64,000 bases of DNA from Nipponacmea schrenckii. Taxonomy: Eukaryota > Mollusca > Gastropoda > Lottiidae. Made by a program: the position numbers and the translations under genes. Location of the stretch: assembly GCA_030562195.1 (NCBI GenBank), contig CM060200.1, forward strand, positions 33,581,023 to 33,645,022, in the 5' to 3' direction. Shown piece by piece: positions 18,341 through 36,721 of this stretch. The notes beneath the pieces are model-generated. The model was not told the origin of the DNA. It was given only the letters and a program-made list of their open reading frames with translations, and ran no database searches. The stretch's first letter is position 1. Each line of letters opens with the position of its first letter.

Positions 18341-18993
18341 CCATTTTGTATAGCGCTGGTACATTCAATGGCGCACATAATGTGAATAAGATATTTCTGA
18401 AAACGAAAGTAAACATTACTTTAAAAATTGTTGAATACTGTTTAAAACCTAACACATGTCTAAATCGTTGATTTAAATTCTTAGGGCCATATGCAACGGT
18501 CTTACCTAACCTTATAACTTTGACTAAAGTAAGACTTAAGTCGAAATTTATGTATGCACCGCACGATCTTTCCGAAAGTCATGCTTACCTTTGACTTTCA
18601 AATGTATAAAATGAAAGCCGTGGCAAAGTTCCTCAGTAGGTGACTTAAGATAAACTTTACTGGTTGTATAATCATTTAGATCAATTAGTTTAATAGACCT
18701 TCAGCAACATGCAGTTAATCACAGAATCGTGGATTCTACGATTTGGCTAATAATAGGAACCATAGATTGTATCCACATCCCAATCCAATGTCCTAAATAA
18801 GAAAAGGCTGAACTTTTCAGAAACCGCAAAGGCTGGTATTCCATTAATGTTCAAGTAGGGGCAACACATGACACCCGAATAAATATAACATTTTTCATGC
18901 GACCACAAGAAATACAATTGAAAAACTGTTTGGTGTATTAAAGAGAAGATTTCCATGTCTTTCCATGTCAATCCGAACTATTTGGACACAACA

Positions 18994-19113
18994 ATGGCCA
19001 CTGCGATTCTTCACAATTTAGCGAGGCGAATGAAGATGGCCGAGATAATTGGTGAATTGCATCGTCATGATCAACCAGATTTAACTCAATGTCCAGGTAA
19101 CACCAAACACTGA
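18994..19113 (+). pseudogene. Harbinger transposase C-terminal remnant
   Basis: A 39-codon open stretch reads ATAILHNLARRMK and then an acidic tail. The A-x-x-LHN pattern followed by basic residues resembles the extreme C-terminus of Harbinger (DDE_Tnp_4-like) transposases. The catalytic region is not present upstream. The match is short, so support comes mainly from its place inside an element with Harbinger ends and a Myb-like gene. Confidence 0.4.
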
Positions 19114-19497
19114 AGTCGAGAAGAAATATAACTGATAGTTACTTCAAATAAACATTTATTTATCATATGTTATTACAAATACTCATAAATTGGTGAAGTC
19201 TGATTATGTTCATTCCTGTTGTCTTGCATCTTTTGGATCTTTAGAAGATCAAGAAGTTGAGACTGTTTTAGCATAAGGTTTTTCGAGAGCGACATCAATT
19301 TGCGTTTCAAGTAGTTCTGTTTTTAGAGCATGTTCCTCCCTTGCCATCATAACTAAATTAGTTTTTGCAAGACAAAAGTTAACTTCATACTGGGATTCCG
19401 TGCACACACCGATCGAAAGGTATTACAAGCCATTTCAAGGGGGTTAGTGCTCGGTCCCGGTTCTTCTAGGTCTGCCGGTTCCATACCAATAGTATGA

Positions 19498-20100
19498 TTA
19501 GTATCTGAAAATATAAATGTATGGAAATATTTGAACATATGCTTGTAATTGGCCTTTCAATGGCCCTTGTACGATATAGTTTGGTTTAATTTGGAACTTT
19601 TGTAGAAAATTTAAGGGTACGAAAGCATCGCTTGAATAATTTGACGACGACTGATTTGTGGATTTGACAGTTAAGAAAATGTACCTGATATTGATTGAAC
19701 CATCCTGAACATCATCGTGGAATTCGGCGTTCTTATCAAATATATTGGCCAGTGGGTGTATCTGTCCCGGTATCATAGAGCATATATTTTGACTGGCATC
19801 GTCTGACTTCTCAGCTACACCACCTCCCGTTTTCCTCCTCTCATGCTTTTCAAGGGTAACTGATTTTTTGGCCTTCATTTTCATATTATTCCAACATTTT
19901 AATTGACTGGAATCGCGTTTATGGAAATCTGGCATGGCAAAAGCGACTCTCGATCTCCTTCCAAGCCTTTTCCTTCTTATTATCGACATAACTCATTTAT
20001 TTGCATTCAATTATGTTTTTATACTCGTCTACCGTGTCTAAAATTAAATCTTGTTCACTGAATGTCAATGTAGGCGTTCGTTTCAGTGATAGTTTTTTTC
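19498..20100 (-). pseudogene. Myb/SANT-like DNA-binding protein of Harbinger element, broken
   Basis: On the minus strand the frame FTEQDLILDTVDEYKNIIEC is followed by a stop (TAA at about 19997), then YVDNKKEKAWKEIESRF in the same frame. A frame change near 19925 leads into LKCWNNMKMKAKKS and ERRKTGGG, then a C-terminal part mentioning the IPGQIHPLANIFDKNAEF segment. The order matches the Myb/SANT-like proteins carried by Harbinger transposons: SANT helices, LK-x-x-W-x-N-x-K, KTGGG. At least one stop and one frameshift show that it is a pseudogene. Confidence 0.7.
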
Positions 20101-20939
20101 GTCCTCCATAGTGTTTTTTCGAAACCTCGAATGAATATTTGTATCAAGCAGCGCCGAATTTATACTATATTTTAGCGTATATGCATGTGATGTTCGTAAA
20201 ATTCATGTGGGTTAAAAACGTTTGGGTGACTAGATCGTAAACTGAAGAACTGGTGATTTATGTACTAATATAAAAAAGTATTAATGGTTGGATGCAAACC
20301 GAAAACTTCCAAAAAAACTCTTGAAAAACTCCTGCAAAGGTATTAGTTGCACTATCAAACCACCATACTTTTGATACATAACCAATACTTTATAAAGTTC
20401 CGCTCTAGTAAGACCGGTGCATACTGATGAAAGTTAAAACTGAGTCAGACTTAATCCGAACTTTGTAAAGTTCGACTTTAGCCAAAGTTCGAATATAGTC
20501 AAGGTTAGAGCGCTTCATACGGCCCTTATTAAAATAATACGTTTTAAGATTTGTTTTAGAAAAGTGTTCTGAAGTAGCTTGTTTGATATATGGGAAATTT
20601 ATTCTTTTCATGAGGTGAAGCTAAACTGAAAGCTTTTTGTCCAAATTTCTACAAGTCTGAAATATTTCTCTTGATTCATCTCTTTAATAGTTAATTTTTT
20701 ATTGTACTAAAGTCGTGAAAAAGAATGACATAAAACGTAAGAATGTGTAAAGTTAATGACTGACAAGTTAGTTAGTTTGTTGATCTAAAACCTTCCTGAT
20801 GTTAGAATCGATTGTTGATTTAAAAACTTCCTGATGTTAGAAAGTGGTTTTCTTTGTTGTGAGGTGTAAAAGGTTTGATGATCTGAGTGACCGATTGGGG
20901 ATACAAAGCAGGATTCAGTCTATAAGGTAGGTTGAATAA

Positions 20940-21150
20940 TCAGGGTTGTTGAGGCAGTGTAGGTGAGAGTGTTAATTCTAAATACATTCGATAACTTATT
21001 GGTAGCCAGTGAAGATCTGCAAGGATAGGGGTTGTGTGTTCTCTAATGATTCTAATGTGTTCTTGTATGATTCGAGCTGCTTTATTTTGATGATAAACCG
21101 AATACAAGTAGGCTAGTGCAGATGTTACAAATAGACTATAGTTGGAATTT
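20940..21150 (-). pseudogene. non-LTR retrotransposon reverse transcriptase C-terminal remnant
   Basis: The minus-strand translation NKAARIIQEH...HTTPILADLHWLPISYRM matches the conserved '(A)AR(L/I)I ... TP(I/V)L..LHWLP(I/V)..R' segment found after the RT domain in non-LTR elements. Only about 70 codons remain. It lies in the inserted stretch of duplication copy A, next to the Harbinger element. Confidence 0.65.
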
Positions 21151-22026
21151 TGTAAAAATAAACCTCTCAATTATCCAGACAACCCAAACGAAAATCTAAA
21201 AATTTGCTGTAGTAAAATACCACTTGTATTAAAATCTCGGTTTAATAACAAGGTCAAATATTCAGGGGTGGGGTCATCAATGTGGTTTAGTTTCCCCCAA
21301 GGGAATAAAATTGGAATTTTAGGAAGAGATTGCAACCAATGAGACAGTCACGAAATAGTACAGAGTTATACGGTGTTAATGCAATTGATCCAGAATTCTG
21401 AAAGGGTAATAGACATGCAAATAGGTTGGATACCCTTGTATGATGGTTACTGTACCCTTTCTGATAATTTACATTTCGAAGCTTTTGTATAACACCGACT
21501 TTCTGGTCACAAATAAATGTAAAAAGATTGCAGTTGCAAAAACGAATATGTTTTTAAAAAATTTGTATGAGGGAAGGTATACTGTGAAATAGGCGCGGGT
21601 ATAAAGTGTCTATCTTCAGGGGGTAAAAAGGAGATCGTTTACGGAAACGACATGGAAGTGGGAAAAAGAGAATCTCCAAAACGTTTTTCATTTCAGTTAA
21701 TAAAAAAATATGGTTTAAGTAATGAGAGATGTCGGGGAAGATTGTGAGGGTATTAAGTACTGATCAGTCCAGACTTGTCATAGATAACCCTTTATTTATA
21801 AAGAAAAACCAATGGGTATGAACTAACTCAAGTACAACCCCTTTTGTATTAGGTCGGCAAAGAGAAGGGCATAATTGTTATAGCCAACCAATCTGTCAGG
21901 GACCCAAAAAGTTGTATGTACTTTTTATAATTTCGATCATCAAAATGGGTCAATTCGTAGACTGGGTACATGGAGCAAATCACTCAATCTGTCGAGGCAC
22001 AAATTTTTGGGATTTTTTTATCATAT

Positions 22027-22032
22027 TTTATT
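22027..22032 (-). terminator. candidate polyadenylation signal of actin 3
   Basis: TTTATT on the plus strand reads AATAAA on the gene strand, about 250 bp beyond the actin-3 stop. The same site is kept at 27047-27052 in duplication copy B. Confidence 0.4.
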
Positions 22033-22284
22033 ATTAACATTAACAAATTTAAAAAATATATTAACGTTTATTATGTGCGCATGTATGATTCGTTAGGACA
22101 CCCTTGTTTGGGGTACCCTGTTACAGCGTGATGGAATTTCGAAACAACTTATCAACTTTACTGTTGTTTGGCTTTTTTTTGGAAAGTTCTATAGGCGATT
22201 ATATGCGATGAAACCTTAAACCTTTGAAAAATTTCACCAAGAATAGTTCTTATGTTCAATCCTTATAAAAAAAATACTGTTAGT

Positions 22285-24561
<2,277 letters not shown>

Positions 24562-24643
24562 TTATGTTAATTGTTAGAAAATAATATATGTCCGTTTTCT
24601 CCAGTCACAACTGTTTGAATGACTCACTACAAGTATAACTGGG

Positions 24644-24655
24644 TATATATATAAT
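24644..24655 (-). promoter_or_regulatory. TATA box of actin 3
   Basis: TATATATATAAT on the plus strand (ATTATATATATA on the gene strand) lies about 90 bp upstream of the ATG. The adjoining 'cccagttatacttgtagtgag' block is conserved with actin 4. Confidence 0.5.
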
Positions 24656-24746
24656 GTAGAATTGACGACATATAATCAACTTGCTCGCCTTTAACTGGTT
24701 CAACACGATATGGATTGGTGATTTCTCGTCGATTGAGTGAAATATA

Positions 24747-24756
24747 CCATACATAG
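24747..24756 (-). promoter_or_regulatory. degenerate CArG box of actin 3
   Basis: CCATACATAG aligns with the perfect CCATATATGG of actin 4 (29272-29281) within otherwise similar flanks ('gagtgaaa.ata' and 't.atccttg'). Two changes break the CC(A/T)6GG consensus. Confidence 0.5.
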
Positions 24757-26044
24757 TTATCCTTGTAAATTCGTCTGCAATAAAGTAATTTAAAGGGAAG
24801 TACTGAAACATTGACTACTCTAGGAAAATTGGGATTAACACTGATAAACAGCCGCAAAATATCCATCCCTATACTAATGTTTTCTAGATCTTTTTTAGGT
24901 TACGTAATTAAACAATTAGGAATCAATAAGGTTATTTTATACATTATGATAGCCTACAATTGCTTTTGCCCAAGGGGGCAATTGAAAAATTTGTGGGGAG
25001 GGGGGATTTGAAAGGAAGGGGAAGTACATTATAATTGTTGAATGTATTTAGGTATTTCGGAATAAGAAAATTATTTTTATTTTTGTTTTGGAATCTAATG
25101 ATTTTTAGTTTTAATCTTGAAGGGGCCAATCAGTAAAGTGTTTGTAACATCAAAATTTGAGGCTCCATGTCCATGTGTCCAGAATTATCGTTTGCATGTT
25201 CAAATGACATTTATTTAATGAGACTCTGGGATATATCGAAAATTTATGAAAATAATGAGCACACTCTTCTGAGTTTGAGTTATATGATTTTCGTGCTTCT
25301 GAAGACTATTAAACAGATATTCAAAACTAAATCAACTCCCGAAAATTGCAAAACTGAAAACTTAGCAGCTTCTTGTGAGCATCTCTTGGCCGAGTGCTTA
25401 ATACAAATTTGACGGTCTATAGTTGTGAAGGATACGCCTAATCCGAATACAAAGGTCACATTGTCGAAATAACAGTCAACGAGAAGAAAAACAAGCAGGT
25501 TTAAAGTGCCCCTTCAGCAACAATTACGAGGCATTAAGGAGTTGGTTTTGACACATACTTTTTGTAGCACTTTAGCAATTGAAAACCGACCTTAGTTATT
25601 TAAAGTTAACAATGCAAAACAACAATTTACTATTCATCAGAAGGTTATTGTCTATGGAAGACCGAACAGCGCAATACTACGATATTGATCAATATTGGAA
25701 TTTTAGGATTGAAAAGACGAAAATCAAAGAGATAGTCACTAAATAGTACAGATTTATACAGAGGTAATACAATTGAAATCCGGTAATAGAAATGCAGGTT
25801 GAACACCCTTGTTTGAGGGTTACTATACTCATTTTTGCATACCACCGACTTTCTAGTCACAAATAGTAGTAAAAAGATGCAGTTGTAAAAAAAAATTTAA
25901 ATCTGAATCTTTGGGCCGAGCTTATTAAAAACTGTCTCACTGCAAAGGGTAAATAGGAGAATGTTAATTGAGACCTTTAGCACATGAAAATGGAACAAGT
26001 GGTCGCCTAGCAAGATATGCTAACTCAAACGTATTTTTCTGTTT

Positions 26045-26710
26045 TAAAACAGATTGATATCAAACATTCTTTGTGGACTTAGTCCACGATCTCATCAATA
26101 TACATGATCAAACCAAATTTTATTTAAAACTGTAGCCTGGTCACATTTGCTTGAGTTCATAAGCAAATTTTGACGCGTTTTTAATTAGTCAAGAGCAATA
26201 ATTCAAACGCCATTCATCAAAATATCTTCAAAATTTAAACTTGAAAAGATCTCAACATCAAAACTAATCACACCATATTACATTCAAATCCAATGAAAAC
26301 TGTACTCTCCATCGCGTTTACGAGCCAATTTCGACACAATTTGACTAAGTCAAGAGCAATTAATCAAAAACTGTTCATTGAAAACTCGCCAATATCAAAC
26401 TTGTCCATATTCTCATCAATATAAATGATAACTGTAGGCTCTATCGCGTTCACAAGCCAATTTTGACACGGTTTGACTTAGTGGAGGGCAATGCATCAAA
26501 AACCCGTTTATCGAAAATTTTAATATCTCAGGTTTCTTCAGTATCACATCAGATTTAATTCAAATCAGATGAAACTGTAGTCTCCATTGCGTTTACAAGC
26601 CGATTGTGGACGGACGGACAAGCGTGACCGCATTATTATGCAAGCGCATTATAAAAAGAGAATTCCCTTGACTTTTTTTAAGCAACTTTTATACGGACAA
26701 GTACAAGTCT
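26045..26710 (-). repeat. ~157-bp-unit repeat family, copy 1, inserted in duplication copy B
   Basis: Degenerate repeats of 'acgcg/aattttgac...gactaagtc...caatgaaaactg' read on the minus strand match the array at 51335-52060. The right side ends in 'tgtggacggacggacaagcgtgaccgcattattatg', a terminal signature shared with the left side of the other copy ('gaccgcattataatgtgg'). Copy A of the duplication lacks it, so it inserted after the duplication or was lost from A. Confidence 0.65.
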
Positions 26711-27307
26711 CAATACAGTTGAGAAATATTGTTTGAGTAATGAGAAGTGTCTGGGACGATTGTTACGGTCGAGACAAGTCCTGATCAGTCCAGACTTGTC
26801 ATAGATAACCCTTTATTTATAAAGAATAACCAATGGGTATGAACTAACTCAAGTAGAACCCCTTTTGAATTGGGTCGGCAATGAGAAAGGGGCATTGTAT
26901 AAGCCAGTCCGATCTGTCAGAGACCCAAAATGCTGTGTATGCTAATGATTATTTCGATCATTAAAATGGGTCAATTCGTAGACTGGGTACATGGAGCAAA
27001 TCACTCAATCTGTCGAGGCACAAATTTTTGGGATTTTCTATCATATTTTATTATTAACATTAACAAAATTAAAAAATATATTAACGTTTATTATGTGCAC
27101 ATGTATGATTCGTTAGGACACCCTTGTTTGGGGTACCCAGTTACAGCGTGATGGAATTTCGAAACAACTATTTTTTTCTGGAAAGTTCTAAAAGTCTTTG
27201 GAACACTCAGGAATTATATGCGATGAAACCTTAAACCTTTTTTGAAACATTTCACCAAAAACAGTTTTCAGATCTTAAGTTCAATCCTTATAAAAAATAC
27301 TGTTAGT

Positions 27308-29069
<1,762 letters not shown>

Positions 29070-29142
29070 TTAGAAAATAATATGATATGTCCGTTCTCTC
29101 CAGTCACAACTGTTCGAATGACTCACTACAAGTATAACTGGG

Positions 29143-29152
29143 TATTATATAG
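29143..29152 (-). promoter_or_regulatory. TATA-like box of actin 4
   Basis: TATTATATAG on the plus strand gives CTATATAATA on the gene strand, about 90 bp upstream of the ATG, in the same position as the actin-3 TATA. Confidence 0.5.
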
Positions 29153-29271
29153 AATTGTTCATCCTGTGTCTTTTGTTAGACGACCTATAATTACCTTGCT
29201 TGCGTTTAACTGGTCCAACACGATATGGCTTGTTGATTTCTCATCGCTTGAGTGAAAAATACCATATATGG

Positions 29272-29281
29272 TAATCCTTGG
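29272..29281 (-). promoter_or_regulatory. CArG box CCATATATGG upstream of actin 4
   Basis: A perfect, palindromic CC(A/T)6GG site 218 bp upstream of the ATG, matching the SRF-binding consensus known from animal actin promoters. Confidence 0.65.
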
Positions 29282-29449
29282 TAGCTTTTTCCTAGAATTC
29301 GCCATTGATTTCGTTGAATCATGAATATTTATGAGTTGACTAGCTCTAAAATACAGTAAAATCAATATATAATGTCGTCTGCTATGAAGTAATTTAAACG
29401 GTGGTAATGGGACATACACTAAGGAAATTGGGATTTACACCGTCACTGA

Positions 29450-32400
29450 CCAAGAGCCCCAAAATATCCACCCCTCAATTAATGTTTTCTATGCCCCATT
29501 TAGGTGACATAATATTACCTTAAATTGAGGAATATATTTAGGTATTACACATACCAAATGATACCAAATTATTATTTCAAGCTAACCGGGGTTTCTAAAT
29601 GTCGTGGAGTGAAAGAAACATATGCAACGGAACGGGAAGAGTATCTTAACATTTTCTTTATACCGGTGAATAAAATGACCTAGAAAATCGTTTAACAGAC
29701 GCTTACTGAAAACCGGTTGTCACCGACAATGTGACCTACAAAGGAAGCTGGAAGGACATATTTAAACAGCAAAGTATTTTATTCATGTATCGAGCTAAAT
29801 AATGTGTTATTAGTTCAGGAGAAATTCACTAATTACGAAATTGGCTTGTGTCGAAAGAATCGTACTATGTCAATTTATAAAACAAAATAAAAATTTCCAG
29901 TAACCCCACCCATTAGTAATAGTAAGTAATTACATCAGTATTGTTGAGTGGATTAAAGACATTCGGAGTAAGGGACATAACTCTTTTTTTAAAAATCCCC
30001 TTTTTCCAATCCTTCAAACTAAAACAATTGCCTGTCTTCATCAGGACTTCTCAACTGGTGGCGCATTGCACCAAAGTGGCGCGTGGAAACTTTTCTTGGG
30101 GAAAAAAATAGAAGAAAAAAAAGCCAAAAAAAAAAAAATCACCGAAAACTTTGCCTTTCTTTTTGTTACTGACATTCAGAATCTTCTATATTTACGCCCA
30201 ATTTACTGGATTCTTAAAATTTTCTCTTGGAAACTCTTCAAAAAAATGTTAGGCATTTTCCATGTCTTATTTCACCACAATATAAGTTGATACAGTCATT
30301 AAACGGAATAATGTTGACTGTTTTGACAAAAGTGACGCTTCTTTAGATTATCTTGAGAAGGTCTGGTCAACATTATCACACGTGATATTTTTCAAATATT
30401 TTTATAGCATGATTACAGTACCAATATTAATATTATTTCATGTCAAATTATCAATATTTGATGTCAAAGTAACAATAATCACTGGAAAAAATTACCATTC
30501 GCGCATTTTAAAGATATTGTTATATTGTAGATACCTGTGTCTGGTGTGATAAAACCTTGTTTTAAAAGAATTCTCAATTTCCACCAATATTGACAAATCT
30601 GCACACAATTTCTCACGTGCGGAATTGGTAAGGGTATTTTTATGGGCTATAATAACAAGGATGTTTTAAAATTGTTTCATTGTCGTTTCTAATTAGGCCA
30701 TGATTGTTAACTCTTAATTTTTGTAAAATTCTTTTAGGCCATGATATTTAGCAGGTTTCAATTTGGGAATCTTTAAAATACTTTGTATGCCTGTTAAGAT
30801 ATCAACAACGTACTCTTGGGACGGATAATGGCGACGTTGTCACATGCAACTAGGCGTTAAAATAACAACAAGGACTTTTTTTTATATATTTATATTGCCT
30901 GTCTATATATGGAATAATCTAAACTAGGCTATATATGGTCAAATGTTATGGCATTTCTAAGAAAATGTTTAGTTTTCTAGGTAACGATTTGTTTTATAAG
31001 GTAAACAATTAACCCATAATAAGTGACCTGGCCTCAACCCAATTATAGTTACACGTATAATGATAATTGATGTGCAATCAACGTTCATTTGACTCAATAT
31101 CTAGCCCAATATTTATATTAATTATATAGATTAACTCTTCATAGTAACAGGTTCTTAATAATGGAAGGATAAACAATTATTATGTAATTGCTTCTATTTG
31201 GTGATGTCTATATTGTGGGGATTGGGGTGCGGGTGGGCGGTCACAATCGTACAGAAAACCAAAAATAATGTATAATAATATGACATCTCTCTGTCGAATT
31301 GCAAGTAAAAGAAAACGATACTTTAGTTGCGAGAATTTTGGATTGGAGGGATTTCAAAAATTGAACACGATTGGCATTGAAGATATATACGCTTTGCTGA
31401 TCAGGGTACGACTATTATACCGTCAAAGTGTGTTGTGATGCAAGGGAGGTAATAACTATGTATTTAAAGCACTCAGACCGCATTCAATTTAGAGAGTCGC
31501 TAATGAGTTATTAATAAGTATATATTTATAGACTCGGTCCAGGAATGTTTGAATCTGTTATCGAGTTAATAATAAACATTCATAATATATTACGACTTAA
31601 CTAATTTAAGGAATGATGTCATGTGGTAATAGATTAGACATTACAGGGACATGGCTTTCATCGACACCACCATGAAATCAAGAAATGTTCAAAACATCAA
31701 AGTAGCCAGTTTTAAGAAATTAAAAAAGGGATAACCTTCAAAGATTGCAGCTATTGGAAAATTGCCTCATATCGGGGAAAAATTGGCGAAGGTTAATCAC
31801 TTTGGATTTTAGCCATAAATATTAATACAATATAATTGAATTGTAACTACTGTCAAATCATTGTCCAATGGATCTATCCCCCATTCTTATAATCATCACA
31901 TGAAATTCTGAACCACCACAGTCGACATATGCGTAAATGTGGTCATATTGAAAATTTCATCGCCTCCTACAAATTGCGATCAACTAGATAATTTCAAGTG
32001 ATTTAAGTAACTGTCTATAATCGCTTCTTCATCTGGCTCATAAAAACAGATAATATGCATATACCCATATATTAATGTTACTCATCAAAATTCTAATTTT
32101 AAACTGAGTGTACTTATTGTTAAGTAGAAATATTTTTCAACCTACGAAAAAATAGAATGATCCTATTAAGTTTTAAAACACCACAGTTTGAAAAAAATGC
32201 TGTGAAAGTTCACTTTCAAAGTATATTGTTTTAATATTTTTCTGTATAATAAACAATTTTTATTATGACTATAAATGATATAAATAACATTCAACAAAAA
32301 GGTGAAGAAAAATAAGGCGATTCGGATTAACATAATTCGACCAAGTTCGCTTTTACACATGCCCATATTCAGTGAAATGATCATTGATTTCTAGGAAATC
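29450..32400. other. intergenic DNA between actins 4 and 5
   Basis: No coding or RNA gene recognised. AT-rich with an A run at about 30103-30138. The short open frames seen here lack recognisable domains. Confidence 0.4.
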
Positions 32401-32414
32401 GTGCGTATGCATTA

Positions 32415-32424
32415 CCTTATACGG
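32415..32424 (+). promoter_or_regulatory. CArG-like box CCTTATACGG upstream of actin 5
   Basis: One mismatch to CC(A/T)6GG, about 250 bp upstream of the actin-5 ATG and 142 bp upstream of its TATA box. Confidence 0.4.
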
Positions 32425-32565
32425 TAATGCTTGACGTCCGTGTTCTCCACAGGCGTTTGTTGTGGGTTTACAAACAAATGAAACGTAACAGTATCAACAT
32501 TACAGTGTAATAGTTTTGGATAGAGATTAGATAATGACAATACGGCCTCCTGTGTTGATTGTGCC

Positions 32566-32573
32566 TATATAAA
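32566..32573 (+). promoter_or_regulatory. TATA box of actin 5
   Basis: TATATAAA lies 94 bp before the ATG at 32667, implying a 5' UTR of about 65-70 nt without an intron. Confidence 0.65.
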
Positions 32574-32645
32574 CTGAGTGGTCTGCTATCGGTCAGTATT
32601 CGAGTTCTAACCTCACAGAAGGTAGTTAAATTCCCAACCTGATAA

Positions 32646-34634
<1,989 letters not shown>

Positions 34635-34790
34635 GCTAAAATGAATACCTTTTTGCTTACCTCCTTAATTTATTCTGTGATTTTTAAAATTCATCGCTCA
34701 CTCGAATTTTGGAAATATGAAAAACTCCTAACCTTGTACCTCATCCATTGTTAATGTTGAATTAAAAATGTTAAATCATTTTTGTAATTG

Positions 34791-34796
34791 AATAAA
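34791..34796 (+). terminator. polyadenylation signal AATAAA of actin 5
   Basis: A canonical hexamer 157 bp after the stop codon, the same distance as in actin 1. Confidence 0.6.
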
Positions 34797-35264
34797 TATT
34801 TGAGTGAGTTTGGAGAGACCATCCTAACATATCTTTTTGAAAGGAATTCTTCATTCGTTAAACCAATCCTACCTTAAGTACTGTGTAAATTTCAGGAAAC
34901 AATTGGACACTAAACAAGTGGAGACGAGTATCTTTGAAAACGTTTGAAAACATCATGTCTCAACTTGTTTTTTCTCACATTGTTTCTTGAAATGTTACCA
35001 GTGTACACAAATTTAAAATCAATCAAAGGAATCCCTTTTCGGAGACTACCTCATTAACGAATGTAACATAGGCATTTCGAACGAGTTACGATGTATCTTG
35101 ATTTTTTTTTTTTTATATACTTGTGTAAAGTGAAATGCTTAGTTCGAGGTTTATCCTGAAGGAATAATGCGATTTTCGTACTTTCCTTGTGGTTCTGAGA
35201 CAACAAATCTTCATATGAATGTAATTTTTACATTCTTGCACACCTAAGCTAATGAAGTCTGGTA

Positions 35265-35390
35265 ACGCCATACAATGTACATGGGGGAAATCTTGAAAAG
35301 TGTCTGTAGCACACGGGATCTCTGCTTTATTGCCTTTCCCGAACGACTAGACCCTTTTCCTTAAACCTGCATCGGGGATAGCGAAACCGA
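35265..35390 (-). repeat. tRNA-SINE fragment
   Basis: Minus-strand matches to the SINE body: 'gtctgtagcacacggga', 'cccgaacgactagaccctttt', 'aacctgcatc', in the same order as 42624-42979 but with deletions. Confidence 0.5.
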
Positions 35391-36237
35391 CGAAAATTAG
35401 AAATCATTGATCCACCGCGTTTCCTTACAAATATTTAATACGCGCATTACGATTTTGTGTTAAAGTGTACTTTGTGTTAGGGGTGTATTGAGAGAGAGTC
35501 TCCGTGAAAGCCATGGCCAAGGTTTCATAATATGTAAGTTTATTGGTTGTGTACAAATTAGTCATTAGTATGATTTTAGTCGAAAAGAGGAACACACAAA
35601 CACCCTCCCACACACAAAAAGATACTCCGACATAAAAATATAATGTAGATAGGAATGGCACTAGTCCTTAAATTAGAATTTCCTGAAATATTTTGCGAGT
35701 GACCCTTAACCTATTTGGAAATTTTTTCTCAAACTCTGTCGTTAATATTCAAATGTCAGAACTTTTTGATTGTATAAACAATTTATCTTCGTTATGCCTG
35801 TTGATAGTGTAACAAAATTACGCATCTAAATGAAACAAACAATTCATTCAGAAAAATGATCCCAAAAACCCACAATGGTGTCAACGGAATTTGATTCATT
35901 CAACATCGAAACGAAACTAAACACATGTACTCACATGCAGAAGTCAACACATTGTCAGTCCGGCTTTCATCAGAATTTGTTCGAAACTTCGAATGCTTTA
36001 ATGCAATGATAAGACACAAACACTTCAAATTTTCTTAAATGTCTGTTTAAAATACAAAGAATTGAATTCGAAATTGAAGATTTTCTGCTGAAATTATTAC
36101 TTCAGTTGAACGGCATTGTCATTTCAAGTATTATTCTTAGTCCATATTATATAAACAGGAGAGGCAAATCGAACTAACCAGACGAGAGTGCATTTGTTTA
36201 TAAATGGAGATCTTGATTGATCTATAGAACTATTTAA

Positions 36238-36300
36238 TTTATTGTCTTACCCGAACGACTAGACCCGTTTCCTTAACCCCTCAATCATCCAGAGCTTAAA
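36238..36300 (-). repeat. short SINE fragment
   Basis: 'cccgaacgactagacccgtttcc' matches the SINE core. The piece is only about 60 bp. Confidence 0.35.
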
Positions 36301-36652
36301 TTTCGTAGGCTACAGCGACAGTAATGCCGAATGGGTTTGGACCAATCAGCTAGTTCTTAGTCAAGTGATTAACCTCGGTACATTGAAATTTAACCCAAAT
36401 GAATTTTCAGTTTAAGCCATATCCACACACGCATATTAAAAGTTGCAAACACGATACATTGGAGAAGCTGTGATGGGCATAACTGAAACTACTAGAAATT
36501 GGGGTCAGTATAAATATACAAGAATAAATCCAGTAAGTGGAGAAAGCAAGTTCATTGGGTGTCCTTTAAAACCATCGTCATTCAAAACGGATGTTAGTTA
36601 ATTATACCTATTAATAATACCACCATTTAACCTTTCGAATAATTGCATATAA

Positions 36653-36659
36653 TATAAAA
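36653..36659 (+). promoter_or_regulatory. TATA box of the Ly6-like gene
   Basis: TATAAAA about 63 bp upstream of the signal-peptide ATG at 36722 predicts a 5' UTR of about 35 nt. This supports 36722 as a true first coding exon. Confidence 0.5.
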
Positions 36660-36721
36660 CTGAAATGACCTTATTTAATATTCGAGGTTTGTGTTGTTAT
36701 ATTTCAACAACTCAAATCAAC

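Larger units (their letters stand above)
18484..20525. mobile_element. PIF/Harbinger-like DNA transposon, decayed
   Basis: The left terminus GGGCCATATGCAACGGTCTT and the right terminus (reverse complement GGGCCGTATGAAGCGCTCTA) are imperfect inverted repeats. Both flanks carry TTA (18481-18483, 20526-20528), the 3-bp target duplication typical of Harbinger elements. Inside are a broken Myb/SANT-like ORF on the minus strand and a short transposase C-terminal remnant on the plus strand, the two-gene content known for this superfamily. Most of the transposase gene has been deleted. Confidence 0.75.
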
